DNA of 64,000 nucleotides from Bradyrhizobium sp. 164. Lineage in GTDB: Bacteria > Pseudomonadota > Alphaproteobacteria > Rhizobiales > Xanthobacteraceae. Location: the NCBI RefSeq assembly GCF_023073715.1, contig NZ_JADPKA010000066.1, forward strand, positions 186,001-250,000, in the 5' to 3' direction. A program made the translations under genes and the position numbers. This document shows, piece after piece, positions 1 to 7,490 of this stretch. Below the pieces are notes generated by a model. The model had not been told where the DNA came from. It ran no database searches and saw nothing but the letters and a program-made list of their open reading frames with translations. Numbering within the stretch: the stretch's first letter is position 1; each line of letters begins with the position of its first letter.

Positions 1-2
1 GC

Positions 3-155
3 GTCGCGGCTAACAACGATCCGAAGGTGAAGGAGGTTCTCGCGACCTTCGTGCTCGAACCGGCCCTCGGATTCAAGGAAACCAATGCGCTGTATCAGCG
101 CGAATTGCCGGTCTGGATCGAGAGCGCAAAGTCGCTCGGCCTCGAGCCCGCCTGA
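3..155 (+). CDS. C-terminal end of a periplasmic binding protein (partial)
   Basis: An open frame enters from the left edge and stops with TGA at 153-155, leaving 50 residues that end in SLGLEPA. The pattern (a helix with NDPKVKEVLA, then YQRELPVWIESAKSLGLEP) resembles the C-terminus of Bug/TctC-type tripartite tricarboxylate transporter binding proteins, where a Y-x-x-E-x-x-x-W helix is followed by a short tail. This is a similarity of pattern only; other solute-binding families remain possible. The start lies outside the window, so signal peptide and ligand cannot be judged. Confidence 0.45.
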   Translation, partial: VAANNDPKVKEVLATFVLEPALGFKETNALYQRELPVWIESAKSLGLEPA

Positions 156-283
156 ATCGGAGGCAAGGCGCGGTCGCGCTCACGGCGCGCTGGCGTCCGA
201 CCAAAGCCTAGTGTCGGAAATACACTTTCGCGCTATGATTGTGCGGCGCCAGCTCGCCGGCGCGAACGAGAAGGGCCGATCCC

Positions 284-709
284 ATGACACCGGATGGCGT
301 CGCCGTAGCCGTCATGATCATCCTGCTCTTTCCGATGGGCTATTTCACGTTGGCTTCGCCCGCCTTCCTGCTGGTGAAGCTGGATATTGCGCCCGTCGCG
401 CAGCTGCTGCGCGGAATGTTCAATGCCCACTTTCTGGTGATGCGTGTTGCCGGAATCATCGGAACGATAGCCTTCCTGCTCGATGGTCGCCTGATCGCCG
501 CGGCGGGCGTTGGTCTGCTTGCAGCCTTGGCGATCTGGGGACGCCGCAGGTTCCTGCAACGCATGGACGACCAGCTCAGCGCGACGGAAGCCGGCGATAC
601 CGAGGCCCCGCGTCGGCTGCGCCGGCTGCATTGGAGCGGAATGCTGGCGAACGCGGTGCTGCTTGCCGTTCTCTTGGCCAGCATTCCCTATATCGCCGTG
701 TCGGCTTGA
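284..709 (+). CDS. Small multi-pass membrane protein, unknown function
   Basis: 141 residues from ATG 284, preceded by a purine-rich stretch (GAGAAGGG, 268-275) that favours this start over one 45 bases upstream. About four hydrophobic segments are visible: near residues 5-25, 40-58, 60-80 and 115-138. A charged loop at about 83-110 (RRRFLQRMDDQ and onward) is probably cytoplasmic. No catalytic motif is seen and I do not recognise the family. It lies between the transporter fragment and the convergent AraC gene and looks like a stand-alone gene. Confidence 0.6.
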   Translation: MTPDGVAVAVMIILLFPMGYFTLASPAFLLVKLDIAPVAQLLRGMFNAHFLVMRVAGIIGTIAFLLDGRLIAAAGVGLLAALAIWGRRRFLQRMDDQLSATEAGDTEAPRRLRRLHWSGMLANAVLLAVLLASIPYIAVSA

Positions 710-753
710 TAGACGTCGCCACGCGGCCTGCCGACGACGGGGCCGCAGCGCGC

Positions 754-1722
754 CTAATGCTCGCCCGAGCTCGCGGTGCCCTGCTGCGCCTTGTGGATCG
801 AGGACGGCACCACGCCAAAGTATTTCCGGAACACGCGGCTGAAATGCGATGAGCTGGAGAAGCCCCATGAGAACGCAACGTCCGTGATGGTCTTGCCGGC
901 GTGGGCCTCGAGCTCCTGACGGCAGTTCTGCAGGCGGGCCTGCCAGATGTAGTCGCTCACCGTGGTGCCGCGCTCGGAGAACAGCATGTGCAGATAGCGC
1001 TTGGAGCAGCCGAGCTCGGCCGAGATCTGGTCGATGCACAGATCCGGATCGCGCAGATGCTCGCGGATGAAGAACTGAGCCCGCACATACATCGCCTCGG
1101 GCCCGACACGGTCCAACATCGTGTCGGCCTCGCGCAGCGGTAGCAGCAGGAGGTCGATCAGTGAATCTGCAACGCCGACCGCGCTGTTCGCCGACAGCTT
1201 TGCCGCCTCGTCGAAAGTCGCGTGAACGAAATCATGGGCGATCCGCCCCGTCCCGGTCTTCGCCGATAATTTGCACGCCGGCATCCGCTGCGAGGGAAAG
1301 CCGCGGTCGCGCAGCAGTGCCTTGGGCACAATCACCACGTCGTGACGCGTGAAGGCGGGGCTGATGATCGAATGCGGGCAGGAGACGTCGTAGGCGATGA
1401 TGTCGCCAGGGTTGATTTCGATGTGGCGGCCTTCTTGCTCGAAATACGACACGCCGTAGGTCTGGAAGTGGATCTTGATGTAGGGGTGTTCATTGGCCTT
1501 GGCACGCGCCAGCGTGTGCGCGATGCGATGCTGGCTCACCTCGATCTGGCAGAGCTTCAGGCGCGAGACGGTGGTGTAGTCGATGCGACCTTCAAGCGAT
1601 GACGCCTCCAGCGGATCGACGTCGAAATGGCCGCACAGGCTCGTCAGACCATCGATCCAGCTCTGGATCTGCCGCTTCGGCGTCAGCCCGGTCGTCGAGA
1701 GCGTGTGAATTGTGTCGGACAT
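754..1722 (-). CDS. AraC-family transcriptional regulator
   Basis: 322 residues from the ATG at 1722; an upstream in-frame ATG at 1857 would add 45 basic residues with no family look. The N-terminal half resembles the AraC-binding-like sensor domain seen in FeaR-type activators (YGVSYFEQEGRHIEINPGD). The last 100 residues hold two helix-turn-helix units, with LCIDQISAELGCSKRYLHMLF and the signature ITDVAFSWGFSSSSHFSRVF. It is divergent from xoxF with about 510 bases between the two starts, so regulation of the methanol operon is a reasonable inference. The effector is unknown. Confidence 0.88.
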   Translation of the reverse strand: MSDTIHTLSTTGLTPKRQIQSWIDGLTSLCGHFDVDPLEASSLEGRIDYTTVSRLKLCQIEVSQHRIAHTLARAKANEHPYIKIHFQTYGVSYFEQEGRHIEINPGDIIAYDVSCPHSIISPAFTRHDVVIVPKALLRDRGFPSQRMPACKLSAKTGTGRIAHDFVHATFDEAAKLSANSAVGVADSLIDLLLLPLREADTMLDRVGPEAMYVRAQFFIREHLRDPDLCIDQISAELGCSKRYLHMLFSERGTTVSDYIWQARLQNCRQELEAHAGKTITDVAFSWGFSSSSHFSRVFRKYFGVVPSSIHKAQQGTASSGEH

Positions 1723-2232
1723 TAATCCAGCCACTGGTTTGATCCGGAGATTCGACGCGAATCGCGACCAGCGCTGCGGAGCCCTCAGCCGTGATTGCGT
1801 GACGTTTACCTCAAACTTGGGCGGTCTTTTGGAACTGCGCCTCCGTTCCATTGCCACCTTTGAAACTTAATCCTCCGCCTTAGTTGCAGCGCCGTCAAGG
1901 GGAACCTCGGCGCTGACGGCGGCGCGGGCCCGCGCGGAAACCGCTGAATTCGCTACTGCAAAATCAAAATCTTCGCGCCCGTGCGCTGTCGAGCAAACCG
2001 GCTTCTCTCTTGGGCAAGTTTCCCGTTGACGAAGTCGTTAGGGATTGCGGCAGGAACAACAAGAACGGGCCGCTCCTGCACGCGGACCCGTGGCTCTCAT
2101 CAGGAGGAGGAAACAGCACATCATCGTTTCTGGTCTCGATCGTGACCGCCCTGCACGAGCAGACGCCGGACGAAAAGCCCGGTGATTGAGCAATGCTTCG
2201 GAAACAATAAACGACCAACGGAGGAATTAACT
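1723..2232. promoter_or_regulatory. Divergent control region between the AraC gene and xoxF
   Basis: About 510 bases with no convincing gene. It must contain the promoters for the AraC gene (leftward) and for xoxF (rightward). A GGAGGA Shine-Dalgarno at 2220-2225 sits 7 bases before the xoxF ATG. A TTGACG at about 2036-2041 could be a -35 element but no clear -10 follows, so I do not assign a promoter. Its length allows for binding of the AraC product. Confidence 0.5.
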
Positions 2233-4038
2233 ATGCGCAAGGTGCTACTGGCGACCTATCTTGGCTCCGCGGCGGCTCTCGCCGTCGGCAGCGCCTCAGC
2301 CAATGACGAGCTGATCAAGATGTCGCAGAACCCGAAAGACTGGGTGATGCCCGCGGGCGATTATGCCAATACCCGCTATTCCAAGCTGAACCAGATCAAC
2401 GCACAGAACGTCGGCAAGCTCCAGGTGGCCTGGACCTTCTCGACGGGCGTGCTGCGTGGCCATGAAGGCGGGCCGCTGATCATCGGCAACATGATGTACG
2501 TCCACACCCCGTTCCCGAACAAGGTCTACGCTATTGACCTTTCGAACGAGAACAAGATCGTGTGGAAGTACGAGCCGAAGCAGGATCCGAACGTCATCCC
2601 CGTGATGTGCTGCGACACCGTCAATCGCGGCCTATCTTACGGCGACGGCAAGATCATCCTGCATCAGGCCGACACCAATCTCGTCGCGCTCGACGCCAAG
2701 ACCGGCCAGGTGGCTTGGTCGGCGACCAACGGCAATCCTGCGAAGGGCGAGACCGGCACATCGGCTGCGCTGGTGGTCAAGGACAAGGTCCTGGTCGGCA
2801 TCTCCGGCGGCGAGTTCGGCGTGCAGTGCCACGTCACCGCTTACGATCTCAAGAGCGGCAAGCAGGTCTGGCGCGCTTATAGCGAAGGTCCGGATGACCA
2901 GATCAAGTTCGATCCGGCCAAGACGACGTCGCTGGGCAAACCGGTCGGAGCTGACTCCAGCTTGAAGACCTGGCAAGGCGATCAGTGGAAGATCGGCGGC
3001 GGCTGCACCTGGGGCTGGATCTCCTACGATCCCGCTCTGAACATGGTCTATTACGGGTCGGGCAACCCCTCGACCTGGAATCCGAAGCAGCGTCCGGGCG
3101 ACAACAAATGGTCCATGACCATTTTCGCGCGCGACGCGGACACCGGTATGGCCAAGTGGGTCTATCAGATGACGCCCCACGACGAGTGGGACTATGACGG
3201 CGTCAACGAGATGATCCTCACGGATCAGCAGATCAATGGGCAGCCTCGCAAGCTCCTGACCCATTTCGACCGCAACGGTCTCGCCTACACCATGGACCGA
3301 GAGAACGGCGAACTGCTGGTCGCCGAAAAGTACGATCCGAAGGTGAACTGGACCTCCGGCGTCGACATGAACAAGAGCTCGCCGACCTATGGCCGCCCGA
3401 AGGTGCTCGACGCAGCTTCGACCGACAAGGCGGGCGAGGACGTCAACGTGAAGGGCATCTGCCCGGCCGCGCTCGGCACCAAGGACGAGCAGCCGGCAGC
3501 TTACTCGCCCGACACGCAGCTGTTCTACGTTCCGACGAACCACGTCTGCATGGACTACGAACCGTTCAAGGTGAGCTACACCGCGGGCCAGCCCTATGTG
3601 GGTGCGACGCTCTCGATGTATCCGCCGCAGGGTGAAAGCCACATGGGCAACTTCATCGCCTGGGACGGCAAGACCGGCAAGATCGTCTGGTCGAACAAGG
3701 AGCAGTTCTCGGTCTGGTCGGGCGCACTCGCAACCGCCGGCGGCGTGGTGTTCTACGGCACGCTCGAAGGCTACCTGAAGGCGGTCGATGCCAAGACCGG
3801 CAAGGAGCTCTACAAGTTCAAAACTCCCTCCGGCATCATCGGCAACGTCACCACCTATGAGAACAATGGCAAGCAGTACGTTGCCGTGCTCTCCGGCGTG
3901 GGTGGCTGGGCCGGCATCGGCCTGGCGGCAGGTCTGACCGATCCGACCGCCGGTCTCGGCGCCGTGGGTGGCTACGCGGCTCTCAGCAACTACACGGCGC
4001 TCGGCGGCACGCTGACCGTGTTCTCGCTGCCGAACTAG
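2233..4038 (+). CDS. xoxF: Lanthanide-dependent methanol dehydrogenase XoxF
   Basis: Periplasmic PQQ-dependent dehydrogenase that oxidises methanol to formaldehyde, passing electrons to a dedicated cytochrome c. 601 residues; the start is fixed by GGAGGA 7 bases upstream. A Sec signal peptide ends near ASA-N24. The beta-propeller shows the vicinal disulfide pair C126-C127, E194 in GGEFGV and N278 in GSGNPSTW (metal ligands), catalytic D320, and D322 in the DEWDYDG segment. D322 is the extra aspartate that separates XoxF from calcium enzymes (MxaF has alanine there). No mxa or small-subunit gene follows; a cytochrome c and two formaldehyde genes do, which matches xox operons. A 12-bp hairpin downstream may reduce readthrough. 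Confidence 0.97.
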   Translation: MRKVLLATYLGSAAALAVGSASANDELIKMSQNPKDWVMPAGDYANTRYSKLNQINAQNVGKLQVAWTFSTGVLRGHEGGPLIIGNMMYVHTPFPNKVYAIDLSNENKIVWKYEPKQDPNVIPVMCCDTVNRGLSYGDGKIILHQADTNLVALDAKTGQVAWSATNGNPAKGETGTSAALVVKDKVLVGISGGEFGVQCHVTAYDLKSGKQVWRAYSEGPDDQIKFDPAKTTSLGKPVGADSSLKTWQGDQWKIGGGCTWGWISYDPALNMVYYGSGNPSTWNPKQRPGDNKWSMTIFARDADTGMAKWVYQMTPHDEWDYDGVNEMILTDQQINGQPRKLLTHFDRNGLAYTMDRENGELLVAEKYDPKVNWTSGVDMNKSSPTYGRPKVLDAASTDKAGEDVNVKGICPAALGTKDEQPAAYSPDTQLFYVPTNHVCMDYEPFKVSYTAGQPYVGATLSMYPPQGESHMGNFIAWDGKTGKIVWSNKEQFSVWSGALATAGGVVFYGTLEGYLKAVDAKTGKELYKFKTPSGIIGNVTTYENNGKQYVAVLSGVGGWAGIGLAAGLTDPTAGLGAVGGYAALSNYTALGGTLTVFSLPN

Positions 4039-4055
4039 GCCCACTCAGCATCGCT

Positions 4056-4084
4056 CCGGCGCGTGGATCAACTCCACGCGCCGG
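4056..4084 (+). terminator. Perfect 12-bp hairpin between xoxF and xoxG
   Basis: Arms 4056-4067 (CCGGCGCGTGGA) and 4073-4084 are exact reverse complements around a 5-base loop. No T-run follows, so it is not a standard intrinsic terminator. In this position it could protect the abundant xoxF transcript from 3' decay or act as a partial terminator before the cytochrome gene. Confidence 0.6.
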
Positions 4085-4118
4085 CTCGTCTCCACCGAAC
4101 GCCTTCGAGGACAATCTC

Positions 4119-4640
4119 TTGCGTAAAATCTGCTCTGTCATTGCTGTGACGATCTTCGTTGCGTCCGGGGGAGCTGCGGTCGCGGAAGGTCCGGGCGACC
4201 CGACCGCGGTGAAGAAGGAAGACGACGGGAAGTGGCTCGATAAAGAAGGAAACCCGACTTACAAGATTTCAGCCGACGGCACCGTGGACTGGTTCACCTA
4301 TTCTGGATACCGCCGCTATCATTCAGACTGCCACGTGTGCCACGGACCGGACGGGATGGGATCCACCTACGCACCGGCGCTGAAGGATTCCGTCAAGTCG
4401 ATGAGCTATGGCGACTTTCTCGGCGTGATCGCCTCCGGCCGCAAGAACATCTCGACGGCGCAGGAGAACGTCATGCCGGCCTTCGGCGACAACCCGAACG
4501 TCGCTTGCTACATGGACGATCTCTACGTCTATCTGCGCGCCCGCTCCACCGAAGCATGGGGCCGCCAGCGTCCCGCCAAGAAGGAAGAGAAAACGGACGC
4601 CTACACCAAGGCGGAAGATGCCTGCATGGGCAAGAAATGA
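4119..4640 (+). CDS. xoxG: c-type cytochrome, probable XoxF electron acceptor
   Basis: 173 residues starting at TTG 4119, with CGAGGA at 4106-4111 as ribosome binding site. A signal peptide (about residues 1-22, ending AVAEG) exports it to the periplasm. One haem site, C71-H-V-C74-H75, is present, with M119 in NVMPAF as likely sixth ligand. The C-terminus is lysine-rich and carries an extra Cys pair (C130 and one near the end). Position straight after xoxF and a cytochrome cL-like size identify it as the methanol dehydrogenase electron acceptor. The TTG start and the hairpin before it suggest lower expression than XoxF. Confidence 0.88.
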   Translation: MRKICSVIAVTIFVASGGAAVAEGPGDPTAVKKEDDGKWLDKEGNPTYKISADGTVDWFTYSGYRRYHSDCHVCHGPDGMGSTYAPALKDSVKSMSYGDFLGVIASGRKNISTAQENVMPAFGDNPNVACYMDDLYVYLRARSTEAWGRQRPAKKEEKTDAYTKAEDACMGKK

Positions 4641-4700
4641 ACGTTGCCAGGATTGCCAAGACGACTTCCTGGCGTCCTACGAGGATTTGAGGAGTTTACG

Positions 4701-5810
4701 ATGAAGACACGTGCCGCCGTCGCTTTCGAAGCCAAGAAGCCGCTCGAGATCGTCGAAGTCGACCTGGAGGGACCAAAGGCCGGCGAAGTCCTGGTCGAGA
4801 TCAAGGCTACCGGCATCTGCCATACAGACGCCTACACGCTCGACGGCTTCGACAGCGAAGGAATCTTCCCGTCGATCCTGGGCCATGAGGGCGCCGGCAT
4901 CATACGCGAGATCGGTCCCGGCGTGACCTCGGTGAAGCCGGGCGACCACGTCATCCCGCTCTACACGCCGGAATGCCGGCAGTGCAAAAGCTGCCTCAGC
5001 CAGAAGACCAATCTCTGCACCGCGATCCGCGCGACCCAGGGCAAGGGCGTGATGCCCGATGGCACCAGCCGCTTCTCCTACAAGGGCAAGCCGATCTACC
5101 ATTACATGGGCTGCTCGACCTTCTCGAACTTCACCGTGCTGCCCGAGATCGCCGTCGCCAAGATTCGCGAGGACGCGCCGTTCGACAAGAGCTGCTACAT
5201 CGGCTGCGGTGTGACCACCGGCGTCGGTGCCGTCGTCAACACTGCGAAAGTCGAGCCGGGCGCCAACGTGGTCGTGTTCGGCCTCGGTGGTATCGGCCTC
5301 AACGTGATTCAGGGTGCCAAGATGGCCGGCGCCGACAAGATCATCGGTGTCGACATCAACGACTCCAAGGAAGATTGGGGCCGCCGCTTCGGCATGACCC
5401 ACTTCGTCAACCCGAAGAAGGTCACCGGCGACATCGTCCAGCACCTCGTCGGTCTCACCGACGGCGGCGCCGACTACACCTTCGACTGCACCGGCAACAC
5501 CACGGTGATGCGCCAGGCACTGGAAGCCTGCCATCGCGGCTGGGGTACCTCGATCATCATCGGCGTCGCCGAAGCGGGCAAGGAGATTGCCACCCGCCCG
5601 TTCCAGCTCGTCACCGGGCGCAACTGGCGCGGCACCGCTTTCGGCGGCGCGCGCGGCCGCACCGACGTGCCGAAGATCGTCGACTGGTACATGAACGGAA
5701 AAATCCAGATCGACCCGATGATCACCCACACGCTCAAGCTCGAAGAGATCAACAAAGGTTTTGACCTCATGCATGAGGGCAAATCCATCCGTTCCGTCGT
5801 CGTGTTCTAG
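4701..5810 (+). CDS. frmA: S-(hydroxymethyl)glutathione dehydrogenase (class III alcohol dehydrogenase)
   Basis: Oxidises S-hydroxymethylglutathione, formed from formaldehyde and glutathione, to S-formylglutathione with NAD. 369 residues from ATG 4701, after a GAGGA ribosome site. The zinc-ADH layout is complete: catalytic zinc ligands C40 and H62 (GHEG), structural zinc cysteines C92, C95, C98 and C106, and the NAD fold GLGGIG. The motif CHTDAYTLDG is typical of class III enzymes. Cytosolic. It follows the methanol dehydrogenase genes and precedes gfa, so it removes the formaldehyde that XoxF makes. S-formylglutathione hydrolase is not in the window. Confidence 0.96.
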   Translation: MKTRAAVAFEAKKPLEIVEVDLEGPKAGEVLVEIKATGICHTDAYTLDGFDSEGIFPSILGHEGAGIIREIGPGVTSVKPGDHVIPLYTPECRQCKSCLSQKTNLCTAIRATQGKGVMPDGTSRFSYKGKPIYHYMGCSTFSNFTVLPEIAVAKIREDAPFDKSCYIGCGVTTGVGAVVNTAKVEPGANVVVFGLGGIGLNVIQGAKMAGADKIIGVDINDSKEDWGRRFGMTHFVNPKKVTGDIVQHLVGLTDGGADYTFDCTGNTTVMRQALEACHRGWGTSIIIGVAEAGKEIATRPFQLVTGRNWRGTAFGGARGRTDVPKIVDWYMNGKIQIDPMITHTLKLEEINKGFDLMHEGKSIRSVVVF

Positions 5811-5841
5811 CTCACAGCCATCACCCCAGGAGGATCGACCC

Positions 5842-6405
5842 ATGACTGTTGCACTCCATCCATTGATTGACAACGGCATCAAGCAAGGCAGCGGCAACTT
5901 CGCCGGCGGCACGCTGGTCTGCAAATGCAAGGACCAGCCGGTGAAGGTCGGCATCAAGGGCGACGTCGCGCACAACCACGCCTGTGGCTGCACCAAATGC
6001 TGGAAGCCGCAGGGCGCGACCTTCTCGGTCGTCGCCGTGGTGCCGCGCCAGAACGTCACCGTGCTCGAGAACGGCGACAAGCTCCAGATCGTCGATCCCT
6101 CCGCGGTGATCCAGCGCTATGCCTGCAAGGCCTGCGGCACCCACATGTACGGCCGGATCGAGAACAAGGGCCATCCGTTCTACGGCCTGGACTTCATCCA
6201 TCCCGAGCTGTTCCAGGAGGAGGGCTCACAGGCGCCGCAATTCGCCGCCTTCGTCTCCTCGGTGATCGAATCGGGCGTGAAGCCGGAGCAGATGGCGGGC
6301 ATCCGTTCGCGGCTGAAGGAGATCGGACTGGAGCCCTATGACTGCCTGTCGCCGGCACTGATGGACGCGATCGCGACCCACGTGGCGAAAGCCAAAGCCG
6401 CCTAA
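5842..6405 (+). CDS. gfa: S-(hydroxymethyl)glutathione synthase / formaldehyde-activating enzyme
   Basis: 187 residues from ATG 5842 with AGGAGG just upstream. The Gfa zinc cysteines are all visible: C27-x-C29, C48-x-C50-x2-C53 and C95-x2-C98 in YACKACGTHM. The family is reported to speed the condensation of formaldehyde with glutathione, feeding the preceding dehydrogenase; for some members a glutathione-carrier role has been argued instead. Last gene of the xoxF block, 31 bases after frmA and probably co-transcribed. Confidence 0.95.
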   Translation: MTVALHPLIDNGIKQGSGNFAGGTLVCKCKDQPVKVGIKGDVAHNHACGCTKCWKPQGATFSVVAVVPRQNVTVLENGDKLQIVDPSAVIQRYACKACGTHMYGRIENKGHPFYGLDFIHPELFQEEGSQAPQFAAFVSSVIESGVKPEQMAGIRSRLKEIGLEPYDCLSPALMDAIATHVAKAKAA

Positions 6406-6455
6406 GCAAGGCGCCTGAGCAGGCCGCCGCGCCTTCGCCCAGACTTCTGTCGGTT

Positions 6456-6479
6456 CGCTGGCGTCCACCAACGCCAGCG
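6456..6479 (+). terminator. 9-bp hairpin 50 bases after gfa
   Basis: CGCTGGCGT at 6456-6464 pairs exactly with 6471-6479 around the loop CCACCA. There is no T-run. It may stabilise the 3' end of the xoxF-gfa message. Confidence 0.5.
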
Positions 6480-6653
6480 GGCCGGCCGGTCCCGTTCCGG
6501 CACCATCACGGCGATCCCGCCGCTTCTGCACCACGCGTATGTGAGGGCCATCAGCTCCTCAGTCCTGGTCTCTGAATGACTGCGCAGGGCCGCCGGCTTC
6601 CTGTTTGAAGTTCGCGGTACTTGCGTTTCTCCCTCCCTCGACTGAGGCACCCT

Positions 6654-6693
6654 GCTTCGTCCGTACAGTCTTCTGGCGGACGAAGCTTTTTTT
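6654..6693 (+). terminator. Intrinsic terminator
   Basis: GCTTCGTCCG at 6654-6663 pairs exactly with 6677-6686 (10 bp, 13-base loop), followed at once by seven T (6687-6693). This is the most classical Rho-independent terminator in the window. It ends transcription from the left, either readthrough from gfa or a separate small RNA starting in 6480-6650. Confidence 0.8.
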
Positions 6694-7036
6694 GGTTGCG
6701 CCGCGTTCGAGCGCGCGGCATCAAGCCGCGCCCTGCTTTTGACAAACCATCGATGCAATCTTTTCCCGGTGAGAACACTCGGCTGTGAACGCCGGGCCGG
6801 CGCGACCTCTGCTACGATCGCGTCGTCACGATGCCGCGCGAAATGCAATCAATTAAGAACAAAACGGGAGGTATCGAGCACATCCGGACATTGCGATTCG
6901 TATTCCTGCCGCCCGCTGGGATCTGCCCGTGCGGGATGACGGGCCGGGATGCGGCGGCACGACGCAACCGGCATTGCGCTCCGGCGGCGTCAATGGGTTT
7001 TGAATTGAACATGCTTATGAAGAGCGAGGGACGATC

Positions 7037-7489
7037 ATGATCAAGGTGAAGATCAACGGCCAGGAACAGAGCTGGGACGGCGACCCGGATCTCCCGCTAC
7101 TCTGGTTCCTGCGTGACGAAGCCGGACTGACCGGCACCAAATACGGCTGCGGCCAGGCCCTATGCGGCGCGTGCACCGTCATCGTCGACAAGGAGGCCGT
7201 CCGCGCCTGCATCACGTCGGTCAACGACGTCGCCGGACGCGAGGTCACGACGATCGAGGGACTGCACACCAACGGCGATCACCCGGTGCAGAAGGCCTGG
7301 CGCCAGCTCAACGTGCCCCAATGCGGCTTCTGCCAGGCCGGCCAGATTATGCAGGCCGCGGCACTGCTGATGGACAACCCAAAGCCCTCGCACGACCAGA
7401 TCCGCGAGGCGATGTCCGGCAACATCTGCCGCTGCGGCTGCTACCAGCGCATCGAGAACGCCGTCCATCTCGCATCGACGGGAGTGTGA
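7037..7489 (+). CDS. [2Fe-2S] subunit of a molybdenum hydroxylase (IorA type)
   Basis: 150 residues forming the small iron-sulfur subunit of a xanthine-dehydrogenase-family enzyme. The plant-type cluster uses C38, C43, C46 and C58 (YGCGQALCGACTV). The second cluster uses C96, C99, C131 and C133 (CGFC and CRCGCY). It moves electrons from the molybdenum site in the next gene product to an external acceptor. The stop codon is one base from the start of the large subunit gene. No FAD subunit is present, as in isoquinoline 1-oxidoreductase and related periplasmic aldehyde dehydrogenases. Confidence 0.93.
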   Translation: MIKVKINGQEQSWDGDPDLPLLWFLRDEAGLTGTKYGCGQALCGACTVIVDKEAVRACITSVNDVAGREVTTIEGLHTNGDHPVQKAWRQLNVPQCGFCQAGQIMQAAALLMDNPKPSHDQIREAMSGNICRCGCYQRIENAVHLASTGV

Positions 7490-7490
7490 C

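Larger units (their letters stand above)
6406..7036. other. 631-base intergenic region after gfa with two hairpins
   Basis: No convincing protein gene: short frames here have no ribosome site or family features. The region holds a 9-bp hairpin at 6456-6479 soon after gfa and a strong intrinsic terminator at 6654-6693. A purine-rich ribosome site (GAGCGAGGGA) lies just before the next gene. The bases between the two hairpins could encode a short untranslated RNA ending at the terminator. Confidence 0.5.

Noticed and set aside
2632..4044. 470-codon minus-strand frame
   Set aside because: Antisense to xoxF; His/Arg/Val-rich codon shadow typical of GC-rich DNA.
4677..6080. 467-codon minus-strand frame
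   Set aside because: Antisense to frmA and gfa, both secure by motifs.
6456..6479. CCACCA sequence as possible tRNA 3' end
   Set aside because: It is the loop of a 9-bp hairpin. No cloverleaf can be drawn around it.
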